Under the pieces are notes generated by a model that did no database searches, was not told the origin of the DNA, and worked only from the letters and a program-made list of their open reading frames with translations. A program made the translations under genes and the position numbers. DNA of 64,000 nucleotides from Bacteroidales bacterium (GTDB lineage: Bacteria; Bacteroidota; Bacteroidia; Bacteroidales; UBA932): positions 33,223 through 97,222 of the forward strand of contig JAGCXV010000061.1 of NCBI GenBank assembly GCA_017961175.1, given 5' to 3'. Each line of letters starts with the position of its first letter. The first letter of the stretch is position 1. Positions 32,108 through 42,099 of the stretch are shown here, one piece after another.

Positions 32108-34249
32108 ATGCGTCCAAAATTCAACGATTTAGTATATAAGTCAGCTGCAAAGCCTGCAGCAAAGAAGGGTGCAGCAAAGAAGGAAGTTCTTTGGAATACC
32201 CCTGAGAAGATTGCGGTCAAGACCAACTACACCGCAAAAGACCTTGAGAAGATGGAGCATCTGCATTATGCAGCAGGTGTGGCTCCTTTCCTGAGAGGAC
32301 CTTACAGCACAATGTATGTACAGAAACCTTGGACAGTACGCCAGTACGCAGGTTTCTCCACCGCTGAGGAATCCAACGCATTCTACAGAAGGAACCTGGC
32401 CGCCGGCCAGAAAGGTCTTTCCGTAGCGTTCGACCTTCCAACCCACAGAGGATACAATGCAGATAACCCAAGAGTTGTCGGCGATGTAGGAAAGGCTGGT
32501 GTAAGTATCTGCTCCGTTGAGGACATGAAGATCCTCTTCGACCAGATTCCTCTTGGAAAGATGTCCGTATCCATGACAATGAACGGAGCCGTTCTCCCTA
32601 TCATGGCCTTCTACATCGTGGCAGGTCTGGAGCAGGGAGTGAAGCTCGAGGAAATGGCCGGTACAATCCAGAACGACATCCTCAAGGAGTTCATGGTGCG
32701 TAACACCTACATCTATCCTCCTGAGTTCAGTATGAGAATCATCGGCGACATCTTCGCCTACACTTCACAGTATATGCCTAAGTTCAACTCCATCTCAATT
32801 TCCGGTTACCACATGCAGGAAGCAGGTGCAACCAACGACATCGAGATGGCCTACACCCTTGCAGACGGTCTGGAATATCTCCGTACCGGTATCAAGGCCG
32901 GCATTCCTGTAGACAAGTTCGCTCCAAGACTTTCATTCTTCTGGGCAATCGGAACCAACCACTTTATGGAGATTGCAAAGATGAGGGCAGCCAGGATGCT
33001 CTGGGCAAAGATCGTGAAGCAGTTCAATCCTGAGAACCCTAAGAGCCTCAGCCTCAGAACCCACTGCCAGACTTCCGGATGGAGCCTTACAGAGCAGGAT
33101 CCTTTCAACAACGTTGCAAGAACCTGTATCGAGGCAATGGGAGCAGCACTGGGCCACACCCAGAGCTTGCATACCAACGCTCTCGACGAGGCTATCGCCC
33201 TGCCAACCGACTTCTCTGCACGTATCGCGAGAAACACCCAGATCTACATCCAGCAGGAGACCCAGGTTTGCCGTTCAATCGACCCTTGGGCAGGTTCATA
33301 CTACATCGAGAGCCTGACCAACGAACTGGCTCACAAGGCTTGGGGACATATCCAGGAAGTGGAGAAACTCGGAGGTATGGCAAAGGCTATCGAGACCGGT
33401 ATTCCTAAGCTGAGAATCGAGGAGGCCGCTGCAAGAAAGCAGGCAAGAATCGACTCCGGCGAAGAGACCATCATCGGTCTGAACCGCTACCGTCTTGAGC
33501 ACGAGGATCCTATCAAGATCCTGGATATCGACAACACCAAGGTTCGCCAGCAGCAGGTAGCCCGTCTGCAGAAACTGTACAAGACAAGGGACAACGAAAA
33601 AGTTAAACAGTGTCTGGCCGCTATCACCGAGTGCGTGAAGACCAAGAAGGGCAATCTCCTCGCTCTTGCAGTAGAGGCTGCAAAGGCAAGGGCTTCCCTC
33701 GGAGAAATCTCTGACGCATGCGAAGAGGTAGTAGGAAGATACACAGCAAAGATCCGTATGAATGTAGGTGTTTACTCATCTGAGGTCAAGAAGGATAGCG
33801 AGTTCGAAAAGGCAAAGAAGATGGTTGCCGAGTTCGCCAAGAAGGAAGGCCGCCAGCCTCGTATCATGGTTGCCAAGCTCGGACAGGACGGTCACGACCG
33901 CGGCGCAAAGGTTGTCGCCACCGGTTATGCAGACTGCGGATTCGACGTGGATATGGGACCTCTGTTCCAGACTCCGGCCGAGGCAGCAAAGCAAGCAGTG
34001 GAGAACGACGTCCACATCGTTGGCGTTTCCTCACTGGCAGCAGGCCACAAGACCCTGGTTCCTCAGATCATCAACGAACTGAAGAAACTCGGAAGAGAGG
34101 ATATCATAGTAGTTGCCGGCGGAGTTATTCCAGCCCAGGACTACGATGCTCTCTACAAGGCCGGTGCAGCTGCAATCTTCGGCCCTGGTACAAGAATCTC
34201 CTATTCTGTTATCAAGATGATGGAGCTTCTCAACCAGAGGTTCGCATAG
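32108..34249 (+). CDS. mutB: Methylmalonyl-CoA mutase large (catalytic) subunit
   Basis: A 713-residue catalytic subunit. The barrel carries [14 protein letters not shown] and the substrate-binding [16 protein letters not shown]. The C-terminal cobalamin domain has [11 protein letters not shown] with the base-off His and Gly-rich loops ([20 protein letters not shown]). GGGGAGG-like purines (GGGGAGG at 32094-32100) precede its ATG, a moderate SD. Adenosylcobalamin could be supplied by the PduO-type enzyme at 60488. An intrinsic terminator follows. Confidence 0.97.
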   Translation: MRPKFNDLVYKSAAKPAAKKGAAKKEVLWNTPEKIAVKTNYTAKDLEKMEHLHYAAGVAPFLRGPYSTMYVQKPWTVRQYAGFSTAEESNAFYRRNLAAGQKGLSVAFDLPTHRGYNADNPRVVGDVGKAGVSICSVEDMKILFDQIPLGKMSVSMTMNGAVLPIMAFYIVAGLEQGVKLEEMAGTIQNDILKEFMVRNTYIYPPEFSMRIIGDIFAYTSQYMPKFNSISISGYHMQEAGATNDIEMAYTLADGLEYLRTGIKAGIPVDKFAPRLSFFWAIGTNHFMEIAKMRAARMLWAKIVKQFNPENPKSLSLRTHCQTSGWSLTEQDPFNNVARTCIEAMGAALGHTQSLHTNALDEAIALPTDFSARIARNTQIYIQQETQVCRSIDPWAGSYYIESLTNELAHKAWGHIQEVEKLGGMAKAIETGIPKLRIEEAAARKQARIDSGEETIIGLNRYRLEHEDPIKILDIDNTKVRQQQVARLQKLYKTRDNEKVKQCLAAITECVKTKKGNLLALAVEAAKARASLGEISDACEEVVGRYTAKIRMNVGVYSSEVKKDSEFEKAKKMVAEFAKKEGRQPRIMVAKLGQDGHDRGAKVVATGYADCGFDVDMGPLFQTPAEAAKQAVENDVHIVGVSSLAAGHKTLVPQIINELKKLGREDIIVVAGGVIPAQDYDALYKAGAAAIFGPGTRISYSVIKMMELLNQRFA

Positions 34250-34268
34250 GCATCTGCCCAGACAAGAA

Positions 34269-34299
34269 AAAGGCGGTTCTTTTAGGACCGCCTTTTTTA
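34269..34299 (+). terminator. Intrinsic terminator downstream of mutAB
   Basis: AAGGCGGTTC, loop TTTTA, GGACCGCCTT and six T residues. Confidence 0.88.
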
Positions 34300-34310
34300 T
34301 TACAATTTGC

Positions 34311-34318
34311 TATCTTTG
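34311..34318 (+). promoter_or_regulatory. -7 element (TATCTTTG) for the esterase gene
   Basis: Matches TAnnTTTG, 20 nt upstream of ATG 34339; no -33 TTTG at normal spacing. Confidence 0.5.
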
Positions 34319-34338
34319 AACTGAAAAACATCTTAGCC

Positions 34339-35817
34339 ATGAATCTGAAGAAATCAATATTGGCTTTAGCCTCAGCGATGATGCTGTGCCAAGCCTGGGG
34401 GCAGGGAAAGATAATATCTCTGGACTACAAGACAGACGGTGACCTGTATCCAGGAACCGAGAGAAACCTGCAGGTTTACATTCCTCAGCAATATGACGGT
34501 AACAAACCGGCTTGCCTCTATATCGGCCTGGACGGCATTCTCTGCAATGCTCCGAAAGTCTTTGACAAGCTGATCGCGGAGGGAAAAATGCCCGTTACCA
34601 TCGGCATCTTCGTTCAGCCGGGAGTCATAAAGGGGAAAGACGGAAATGTCATCCGCTACAACCGTTCCAACGAGTTTGACTTTACAGACGGAAGATTCGC
34701 AGAGTTTCTTGAAACAGAGATAATTCCATTCGTTGAAAAAGAAGTTGGAGTCAGCATTTCCAAAGATCCGAACGACAGGTCCATCTTCGGACTTTCCAGC
34801 GGAGGTATCGCGGCTTTCAACGCTGCCTGGCAAAGGCCGGACCTCTTCCGCAGGGTGTTCAGCGGAGTGGGAACTTTCGTAAGTATGAGAGGCGGAAATG
34901 ATCTTCAGATGTTTGTCAGGAAATGCGAGCCAAAGCCACTCAGGATTTTCCTCCAGGATGGAAGCAACGACGTCTGGAACGCCACATTCGGCCACTGGTA
35001 CGAGGCCAACCAGATGCTGTCTACAGCCTTGGACTTTGCAGGCTATGACGCCAAGTACGACTGGAGCGACGGTAATCATTCCGTAAAGCGTTCTGCAGAA
35101 ATCTTTGAGGATGTAATGGTCTGGCTCTGGAGAGATTACCCTAAACCTATCAAGGCCGGGATTACCAAGAATGATTTTCTGGACAAGTATCTGATTCCTG
35201 ATAAAAAATGGGTAAAGGAAAAAGAAATAGACAAGACCTTACCTCATGTATTCGGAATCATTACCGAAACAAGTCGCAGAATGCCTTCGCAAGATATCAT
35301 CGTATATGCTGCTTATTATCCGGATAATAGCTTCATGGTTCTTGAAAAGAGCCTCGATTTTACAGAGAAAGAAACCAATTGCCTCTGGCAGGCTATCTCC
35401 AATAATTCAGACAGCAACACCTCACGTTCTCCATATTTCAATAAACAGAGATTCTACTGGCTGCATTCATACGGCAACGCTCCTGTTTCTAAAGGTCCGA
35501 TGGCTTTTGATTCAAAAGGCAATTTGTTTGTTCTCACCGATATAGGCATACAGGTCTGCGACCAGAACGGAAGAGTCAGGTTCATTCTGGAAATACCAGA
35601 CGTGGTCAAGAACGCCCTCCTGGAAGACAACAGGCCTCACCTTCCCGAGCTGCTTAGAAACGGTGGAAAAAAGGAATACGAAAGAAAGCTTTTAACCCTT
35701 GTAATCAAGGAAGGGAAGATTGTCGTTTCTGACAGGGAAACTTTCACCTATAGCCGTACCCTGCACATATCCCCAGCTGTCAAGGGACAGACCCCGAAAA
35801 GCCAGGGACAAGGCTGA
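34339..35817 (+). CDS. Secreted esterase (PF00756-like) with C-terminal extension
   Basis: A 492-residue protein with a signal peptide (CQAWGQ). Residues 25-275 form an esterase D/enterochelin-esterase alpha/beta-hydrolase domain: nucleophile Ser in GLSSGGIAAF near residue 155, catalytic His in GNHSVKR. Residues 285-475 resemble part of an SMP-30/beta-propeller region (GPMAFDSKGNLFVLTDIGIQ). The substrate may be a carbohydrate or siderophore ester. The GH18 gene follows after 21 nt, supporting an extracellular glycan role. Confidence 0.72.
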   Translation: MNLKKSILALASAMMLCQAWGQGKIISLDYKTDGDLYPGTERNLQVYIPQQYDGNKPACLYIGLDGILCNAPKVFDKLIAEGKMPVTIGIFVQPGVIKGKDGNVIRYNRSNEFDFTDGRFAEFLETEIIPFVEKEVGVSISKDPNDRSIFGLSSGGIAAFNAAWQRPDLFRRVFSGVGTFVSMRGGNDLQMFVRKCEPKPLRIFLQDGSNDVWNATFGHWYEANQMLSTALDFAGYDAKYDWSDGNHSVKRSAEIFEDVMVWLWRDYPKPIKAGITKNDFLDKYLIPDKKWVKEKEIDKTLPHVFGIITETSRRMPSQDIIVYAAYYPDNSFMVLEKSLDFTEKETNCLWQAISNNSDSNTSRSPYFNKQRFYWLHSYGNAPVSKGPMAFDSKGNLFVLTDIGIQVCDQNGRVRFILEIPDVVKNALLEDNRPHLPELLRNGGKKEYERKLLTLVIKEGKIVVSDRETFTYSRTLHISPAVKGQTPKSQGQG

Positions 35818-35838
35818 CATCGTAATTGATTTCGACGT

Positions 35839-37023
35839 ATGAACACTTTCAGATTATTACCTGTACTGACAGCTGCCGCTTGTCTTGCTTTGACTTCCTG
35901 CGGTGGCGGAAGTGGAAACAAAGGAGAAGAGAAACCTCTGGATCCGGATCCGGTAAAACCTGTTGAAGAGGTTGACCCTCCTATCAACGAGCCCATCGTG
36001 GCTCCTAAAGCCCGTATTGAGGACGGAAGGCATGTAACCGCTTACGTAACATGGTACGGGAGCCTTATTCCGGACGCCAGTGTTGTAACTCACATCAACT
36101 ACGCCTTTGCCGAACTTTATATGGTTGACGGAGTTTACAAGAAATTCGACCTTTCGGGAAGCAAGAAGAGGTTCCAGAACATAGCGGATTTGAAAAAGAC
36201 CTACCCTAATCTAAAAATAATCATTTGTTTCTCCCACGTTGTGGAGAATTCGGACAACAGGCAGGGGGGAAGCTTCTCAGCGCTTTGCAAGAGCGAGGAG
36301 AATATGCAGAAGTTCGCCGATGACTGCCTGCAATTCCTGCAGGATTACAATCTCGACGGAATTGACCTGGACTGGGAATTCCCGGGCCTGAGCTGGAGCG
36401 GAGCGGCCAGCGATAAAACTTGCGACACAGACAACTACGTTAAGCTTGTCAAGAAGTTAAGGGAGGTGCTTGGAAACAAATACACCATTTCATACTGCGG
36501 TTACTGCATGGACAAGTATCCTTCCAACGGCGGATACATTTTCAACGACATTGCGGCAATGGACCCTTATGTGGACTACGTCAACGTAATGACATACGAC
36601 CTTGACGAGGCCCCTCATCACCAGTCAGCCCTGTCTGACTCAAGAGCTTACAGCGACTGCAACCGTGCCCTGAACGCCTACCTCAAGGCAGGAGTTTCGC
36701 CAAAGAAGATAGTTCTGGGAATTCCATTCTACGGAAGACACTCCTTCAGCACATCCCCGACTTCAGTTTCTTACAAGAACATCATTAAAATGGATCCCAA
36801 GAAGTACAGGAGAAACAAGTGGGATGTTACTGCAAACTGTGCCTATGTAGAAACTATGCAGGGAGTGTATTTTATGGGATACGACAACCCTAAGAGCATT
36901 GCTATTAAAGGAGACTGGATCCGCAAGAAAGGTCTTCTGGGCCTTATGTACTGGTCATATGACGAAGATGACGACAAGGGCACTCTGAGGACTGCCGTAT
37001 GGAATGCCGTGATGACACCTTAG
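35839..37023 (+). CDS. GH18 glycoside hydrolase lipoprotein (copy A)
   Basis: A 394-residue lipoprotein (LTSCGGG lipobox at about residue 21) with a Pro/Glu-rich linker and a GH18 barrel. The catalytic DGIDLDWE motif is complete near residue 174-181 and YVNVMTYDLDE is the substrate-assist strand. It may hydrolyse chitin, chitooligosaccharides or N-glycan cores. Copy B at 37516 has the same length and most of the same sequence. It is downstream of the esterase. Confidence 0.9.
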   Translation: MNTFRLLPVLTAAACLALTSCGGGSGNKGEEKPLDPDPVKPVEEVDPPINEPIVAPKARIEDGRHVTAYVTWYGSLIPDASVVTHINYAFAELYMVDGVYKKFDLSGSKKRFQNIADLKKTYPNLKIIICFSHVVENSDNRQGGSFSALCKSEENMQKFADDCLQFLQDYNLDGIDLDWEFPGLSWSGAASDKTCDTDNYVKLVKKLREVLGNKYTISYCGYCMDKYPSNGGYIFNDIAAMDPYVDYVNVMTYDLDEAPHHQSALSDSRAYSDCNRALNAYLKAGVSPKKIVLGIPFYGRHSFSTSPTSVSYKNIIKMDPKKYRRNKWDVTANCAYVETMQGVYFMGYDNPKSIAIKGDWIRKKGLLGLMYWSYDEDDDKGTLRTAVWNAVMTP

Positions 37024-37048
37024 GAAGACATCGTAACTGATTCTTTAA

Positions 37049-37061
37049 TATATTTGCGCCC
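37049..37061 (+). promoter_or_regulatory. -7 element with initiator-like TATATTTGCGCCC before DUF486 gene
   Basis: TATATTTG at 37049-37056 followed by CGCCCGTTTTTAA, resembling the start regions at 30059 (rpsU), 52095 and 61098. Confidence 0.5.
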
Positions 37062-37081
37062 GTTTTTAAATCAGACAGAAA

Positions 37082-37450
37082 ATGGGCAGAGGATTGCTTA
37101 CCATACTGCTGTTGATTATTTCCAACAGCTTCATGACTTTGGCCTGGTACGGCCAGCTTAAATTCAAGACCAACACTCTCCTCCCTAAGTGGGGGCTTTT
37201 CGGCATCATCCTGATCAGCTGGTGCATCGCGTTCTTCGAGTACTGCTTTATGATACCGGCCAACAGAATCGGCTTCAAGGACCTTGGAGGACCATTCTCC
37301 CTTGTCCAGTTGAAAGTGATCCAGGAAGTGGTGACAATTATGATATTCGTGATATTCTCGCTGATATTTTTCAAGACCCAGACTTTCAACTACAATCATC
37401 TGATTGCATTCTTCCTGCTGATCGGAGCGGTGTATTTCGTGTTCAGATAA
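37082..37450 (+). CDS. Small DMT-type membrane protein (DUF486)
   Basis: A 122-residue protein with four predicted transmembrane helices; FMTLAWYGQLKF, IALISWCIAFFEY-like and CFMIPANRIG are characteristic of DUF486 'DMT family' proteins. Transport substrate unknown. It sits between the two GH18 copies on the same strand but with its own promoter, so it looks trapped between duplicated units. Confidence 0.85.
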   Translation: MGRGLLTILLLIISNSFMTLAWYGQLKFKTNTLLPKWGLFGIILISWCIAFFEYCFMIPANRIGFKDLGGPFSLVQLKVIQEVVTIMIFVIFSLIFFKTQTFNYNHLIAFFLLIGAVYFVFR

Positions 37451-37483
37451 AATCTTTGATTTTATTATTTGCGAAATAATTGC

Positions 37484-37491
37484 TATTTTTG
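37484..37491 (+). promoter_or_regulatory. -7 element (TATTTTTG) for GH18 copy B
   Basis: Matches TAnnTTTG, 24 nt upstream of ATG 37516. Confidence 0.5.
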
Positions 37492-37515
37492 ACGGATATC
37501 ATAAAATATTCAGAC

Positions 37516-38700
37516 ATGAAAAAGTTCAGATTTTGGGCATTTGCTTCAGTTATTGCATTGTTCACGACAGCCTGCGGAGGAGGCGGTGGAGGAAGTGAAA
37601 GTGAGAAACCGCTGGATCCAGAGCCAGTGAAACCGGTTGAAGAGGTTGACCCTCCTATCAATGAACCTTCAGTCGCTCCGAATGCCAGGATAGACGATGG
37701 CAGGCACGTAACCGCCTATGTCACCTATTACGGAAGCCTGATACCTGACGCAAGCGTGATAACCCATATCAACTATGCGTTTGCAGAACTTTATATGGTT
37801 GACGGAATCTACAAGAAGTTTGACCTTCAGGGAAACAAGGCAAGATTCCAGAACATCGTCAACCTGAAAAAGCTCTACCCTAACCTCAAGATATGCCTGA
37901 GTTTCACTCACGGAGTCACCAATTCCGACAACAGGCAGGGTGGAAGTTTTTCCGCTTTGTGCAAAAGCGAGGACAACATGAAGAGGTTCGCCGATGACTG
38001 CCTCAAGTTCCTCCAGGATTACGGCATTGACGGAATAGACCTGGACTGGGAATTCCCTGGACTGAGCTGGAGCGGTGCCGCCTGCGACGTAACCTGTGAT
38101 ACGGAAAACTACGTGAAGCTTGTCAAGCAACTAAGGGAAACCCTGGGAGACAAATATGAAATCTCTTACGCAGGCTACTGCTTTGACAAGCAGACCGTTT
38201 CCGGAGGCGGTTACAGATATGTCGACATCAAAGGCATGGACCAGTATGTGGACTATGTTAACATCATGGCCTATGACTTTGACGAAGCTCCCCATCACCA
38301 TTCAGCCCTCGCAGACACAAGGGCCTACAGAGACTGTAACCGCGCTGTGAACTCCTATCTGAACGCCGGCGTGAATCCTAAGAAGCTCGTTCTCGGAATT
38401 CCGTTCTACGGCCGCCATTCATTCAGCACATCTCCTACAGCAGTCTCATACAAGAGCATCCTAAATCTCGACCCTAAGAAATACAGGAGGAACAAGTGGG
38501 ACGCTACGGCCAGCTGCCCTTATGTTGAAACGATGCAGGGAGTGTTCTACATGGGATACGACAACCCGAAGAGTATCGCCGCCAAAGGAAACTGGATTCG
38601 CCAGAAGGGTATGCTCGGACTTATGTACTGGGAATATGACCAGGACGACTCCAAGGGAACTCTCCGCAAGGCAGTGTGGAACGCTGTAATGACCCCATAA
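37516..38700 (+). CDS. GH18 glycoside hydrolase lipoprotein (copy B)
   Basis: A 394-residue paralogue of the 35839 protein with lipobox TTACGGG, the same PVKPVEEVDPPINEP linker and an intact DGIDLDWE motif. Differences cluster in loops (for example KQTVSGGGYRYVDIKGMD against KYPSNGGYIFNDIAAMD), so substrate preference may have diverged. ATG 37516 is used; an upstream in-frame ATG at 37480 would spoil the signal peptide. The hydrogenase gene follows after 12 nt. Confidence 0.9.
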   Translation: MKKFRFWAFASVIALFTTACGGGGGGSESEKPLDPEPVKPVEEVDPPINEPSVAPNARIDDGRHVTAYVTYYGSLIPDASVITHINYAFAELYMVDGIYKKFDLQGNKARFQNIVNLKKLYPNLKICLSFTHGVTNSDNRQGGSFSALCKSEDNMKRFADDCLKFLQDYGIDGIDLDWEFPGLSWSGAACDVTCDTENYVKLVKQLRETLGDKYEISYAGYCFDKQTVSGGGYRYVDIKGMDQYVDYVNIMAYDFDEAPHHHSALADTRAYRDCNRAVNSYLNAGVNPKKLVLGIPFYGRHSFSTSPTAVSYKSILNLDPKKYRRNKWDATASCPYVETMQGVFYMGYDNPKSIAAKGNWIRQKGMLGLMYWEYDQDDSKGTLRKAVWNAVMTP

Positions 38701-38712
38701 CAACTTTATTAT

Positions 38713-40161
38713 ATGGCATTTGCTAACAATGTGATGATAGTCCGCCAGGCACTTCTGGCAAAGCTGGTGGAACTGTGGAAGGAAGACAGGCTGGTGGAAG
38801 AGATAGACCGCCTTCCGATAAACCTCAGCCCTAAGAGAGGGCAGAAGGTGCTCGGAAGATGCTGCATCCACAAGGAAAGGGCTGTCTGGAGATACAAGAG
38901 CTTCCCTCTGATGGGATTCGACATGTACGACGAGGATGACGAACTCACTCCTCTGTCCCACTATGCCAAGGAAGCCCTGAAGAGAAAGGACCCTAACCGC
39001 AAGCCAAACCTTATGTGCGTCATTGACGAGGCCTGCTCCTCCTGCGTGAAGACAAACTACGAAGTCACAAACCTCTGCCGCGGATGCGTGGCCAGGACCT
39101 GCTATATGAACTGCCCGAAAGAGGCGATTTTCTTCAACAAGCAGGGCCAGGCCGAGATAGACCATGACTTGTGCATCAGCTGCGGCAAATGCCAGCAGAG
39201 CTGCCCTTATCACGCCATCGTCTACATACCCGTTCCTTGCGAGGACGCCTGCCCTCTTAAAGCCATATCCAAGGATGAGAACGGCATAGAGCACATAGAT
39301 GAAAGCAAGTGTATATATTGCGGCAAGTGCCTGAATGCCTGCCCGTTCGGAGCAATCTTCGAGGTCAGCCAGATCTTCGACGTGCTCCAGGGTCTGAAAG
39401 AAGGCAAGGAAATGGTAGCCATCGTTGCGCCTGCCATCCTGTCGCAGTTCCAGGGAGTTCCAACCGAAAAGGTTTACGGGGCAATCAAGTCTCTTGGTTT
39501 CAAGGACGTGATAGAAGTGGCCCAGGGAGCGATGGAAACTACGGCAACCGAGGCCGCGGAACTTCAGGAAAAGATCGCCGAGGGCCAGCCTTTCATGACA
39601 ACCAGCTGCTGCCCTTCCTGGATTGAGCTGGTCAGAAAGCATATTCCGGAAATGGCTCCTTATGTTTCTTCAACCGGTTCTCCGATGTATTATACGGCCA
39701 AGATCGCCAAGAAGAAATACCCGGATGCAAAGGTTGTGTTCATAGGTCCTTGCCTGGCAAAGAAGAAGGAAGTCAGAGATAATCCGGATACGGACATAGC
39801 TATTACATTTGAGGAAATCGGCAGCGTGTTTGCAGGCCTTCATATTGACTTCGGGACCATTCCGTCATTCACTCCGGAAGTCCAGAGCTACAAGGCAGCC
39901 CACGGATTCGCACAGAGCGGTGGAGTGATCGGAGCAGTCAAGTATATCCTCAAGGACGAGCAGCTCAAGGCCACGGCCATCGCCAACCTCGACAAGAAGA
40001 ACATCGCCCTGCTCAGGGGCATCGCAAAGACCACCAAGGCCCCGTCTCCATTCCTGGAGGTTATGGCCTGCGAAAGCGGATGCGCAACCGGACCGCTTAT
40101 CTACAATGATCCGGCCGCCGCACTTAGAAACCTTAATGCGGCACTTGCAAAAATGAAATAA
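38713..40161 (+). CDS. Monomeric [FeFe] hydrogenase, group B-like
   Basis: A 482-residue hydrogenase. Residues 100-220 bear Cys clusters for 4Fe-4S centres, including two clear ferredoxin motifs (CISCGKCQQSC, CIYCGKCLNAC) and a preceding Cys-rich segment (CSSCVKTNYEVTNLCRGC). The H-cluster motifs are TTSCCPSW (L1, near 296), IGPCLAKKKE (L2) and MACESGCATG (L3). The L1 form TSCCP and the compact size are typical of group B enzymes of gut Bacteroidales, thought to make H2 from reduced ferredoxin. Maturases HydEFG are not in the window. Confidence 0.88.
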   Translation: MAFANNVMIVRQALLAKLVELWKEDRLVEEIDRLPINLSPKRGQKVLGRCCIHKERAVWRYKSFPLMGFDMYDEDDELTPLSHYAKEALKRKDPNRKPNLMCVIDEACSSCVKTNYEVTNLCRGCVARTCYMNCPKEAIFFNKQGQAEIDHDLCISCGKCQQSCPYHAIVYIPVPCEDACPLKAISKDENGIEHIDESKCIYCGKCLNACPFGAIFEVSQIFDVLQGLKEGKEMVAIVAPAILSQFQGVPTEKVYGAIKSLGFKDVIEVAQGAMETTATEAAELQEKIAEGQPFMTTSCCPSWIELVRKHIPEMAPYVSSTGSPMYYTAKIAKKKYPDAKVVFIGPCLAKKKEVRDNPDTDIAITFEEIGSVFAGLHIDFGTIPSFTPEVQSYKAAHGFAQSGGVIGAVKYILKDEQLKATAIANLDKKNIALLRGIAKTTKAPSPFLEVMACESGCATGPLIYNDPAAALRNLNAALAKMK

Positions 40162-40179
40162 CGATATTTTTAGTCACCG

Positions 40180-42084
40180 ATGAGTAAAGAAGAGAAGAAA
40201 AACAAGGGATACGGCAGTGAGGACATCCAGCACTGGGATTGGCACGAGCATCTGAGGAAAAGGCCGGGAATGTACCTGGGCAAGCTGGGGGACGGCAGCG
40301 AGAAGGATGACGGTATCTATGTGCTTTTCAAGGAGATAGTGGACAACGCCATAGACGAGTTCAACATGGGATTCGGAAAGACCGTGGACATTACCCTGGA
40401 CGAGGAAACCAAGGAGGTTACGGTCAGGGACTATGGCCGAGGCATCCCTCTGGAAAGTCTTGTGGTTTCTGTGGGACAGATAAACACCAGCGGAAAGTAC
40501 GGCTCTGACGCCTACGGAAAATCCGTGGGTCTGAACGGAGTTGGAGCAAAGGCGGTGAACGCCACATCCACAAAGTTCTACGCACAGAGCTGGAGAGACG
40601 GAAAGAGCAAATGGGCCTACTTCGAGGAAGGAGAGCTCAAGAAGGAGGGAGACCTCAAGAACTGTGACGAAAAGAACGGAACGCTGATCAGATACACGGC
40701 AGACCCGAAACTGTACGAGAACTACTCCTACAAGCTGGAGTACATAGACAGCATGCTCAAGAACTACGCGTACTTGAACACGGGGCTTACCATCCACTTC
40801 AACAAGACAACTTACTGCAGCAAGAACGGGCTTCTGGACCTTATCAACGACAACATGACCGAGGCTCCGCTCTATTCCCCTATCCACCTGAAAGGCCATG
40901 ATATAGAAGTGGTTATCACTCACGGCAGCGAGGGCGGTGAGGATATTTATTCCTTCGTCAACGGCCAGAACACCTACCACGGCGGAACCCATCTGAGCGC
41001 CTTCAGGGAGGCTGTGGGAAAGACCGTAAAGGACTTCTTCAAGAAAGACTACGACCCTAAGGACGTAAGGGAAGGCATAGTTGCGGCCATCGCCATTAGA
41101 GTCGGCGAACCGGGCTTTGCAAACCAGACAAAAACATTCCTCAACTCCCGCCTTACTGATACAGAGGAAAGGGGCGGAATTCCTATCAAGACTTTCATAA
41201 TGAACTTCCTGGCTTCAGAGCTGGACAACTATCTGCACAAGAATCCGCTGATTGCGGACGCGATGCAGAAGAAGATCAACGCCAGCGAGAAGGAGAGGAA
41301 GGAGATTGCAGACATTCTCAAGAGCAAGCGCCGCAAAAGAGGAATGATCAGCAACGAAAAGCTCAGGGACTGCAAGGTTCACTATACAGACAAGAACAAC
41401 CCTCTCGCAGAGAAGACCACCATCTTCATCACCGAGGGTAATTCCGCTAGCGGAACCGTATCCAAGGCAAGGAATGCGGACACCCAGGCAGTGTTCTCCC
41501 TCAGGGGAAAGCCAATGAATACCTACGGCAGTTCAAAGAAAGTCATCTACGACAATAACAATAAGGAGCTCAACCTGTTGCAGGCGGCGCTGGACATTGA
41601 GGAAGACATCGAGAACCTGCGTTACAACAGGGTTGTTATCGCAACTGATGCCGATGTGGACGGAATGCATATCAGGATGCTGATGCTCACTTTCTTCATC
41701 CAGTATTTCCCTGAACTGATCAGAAGAGGCCACCTGTTCATACTCCAGACCCCTCTGTTCAGGGTACGCAGGAAGAGGAAGGACAACTCATTCGACGTGC
41801 GCTACTGCTACAGCGAGGCAGAAAAGCTGGAGGGCATCGAGGAGTTCGGAAAGAGCGCGGAAGTCACCAGGTTCAAGGGACTTGGAGAAATCTCAGATAA
41901 AGAGTTCGAGAATTTCATCGGCGACGACATGCGTCTGGACACCGTGCACATCTACAAGGAAGACCCTACCCACGAGATACTTGAGTTCTACATGGGTAAC
42001 AACACCCCGTTCCGCCAGGACTTCATAATGAAGAACCTCAGGGAAGAGGTGATAATGGAAGACCGGGCCGCAGCAGACGCCTAG
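40180..42084 (+). CDS. parE: DNA topoisomerase IV subunit B
   Basis: A 634-residue type IIA topoisomerase ATPase subunit. GHKL domain with EIVDNAIDEF, DYGRGIP and GLNGVGAKAVNATS; transducer; TOPRIM with TEGNSASG near residue 417 and DADVDGMH near 490. The usual EGDSA is EGNSA here. Length and sequence fit ParE rather than GyrB. The partner parC is not in the window, though it often follows parE in Bacteroidetes. Confidence 0.9.
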   Translation: MSKEEKKNKGYGSEDIQHWDWHEHLRKRPGMYLGKLGDGSEKDDGIYVLFKEIVDNAIDEFNMGFGKTVDITLDEETKEVTVRDYGRGIPLESLVVSVGQINTSGKYGSDAYGKSVGLNGVGAKAVNATSTKFYAQSWRDGKSKWAYFEEGELKKEGDLKNCDEKNGTLIRYTADPKLYENYSYKLEYIDSMLKNYAYLNTGLTIHFNKTTYCSKNGLLDLINDNMTEAPLYSPIHLKGHDIEVVITHGSEGGEDIYSFVNGQNTYHGGTHLSAFREAVGKTVKDFFKKDYDPKDVREGIVAAIAIRVGEPGFANQTKTFLNSRLTDTEERGGIPIKTFIMNFLASELDNYLHKNPLIADAMQKKINASEKERKEIADILKSKRRKRGMISNEKLRDCKVHYTDKNNPLAEKTTIFITEGNSASGTVSKARNADTQAVFSLRGKPMNTYGSSKKVIYDNNNKELNLLQAALDIEEDIENLRYNRVVIATDADVDGMHIRMLMLTFFIQYFPELIRRGHLFILQTPLFRVRRKRKDNSFDVRYCYSEAEKLEGIEEFGKSAEVTRFKGLGEISDKEFENFIGDDMRLDTVHIYKEDPTHEILEFYMGNNTPFRQDFIMKNLREEVIMEDRAAADA

Positions 42085-42099
42085 AAAATTTTTCCGATT

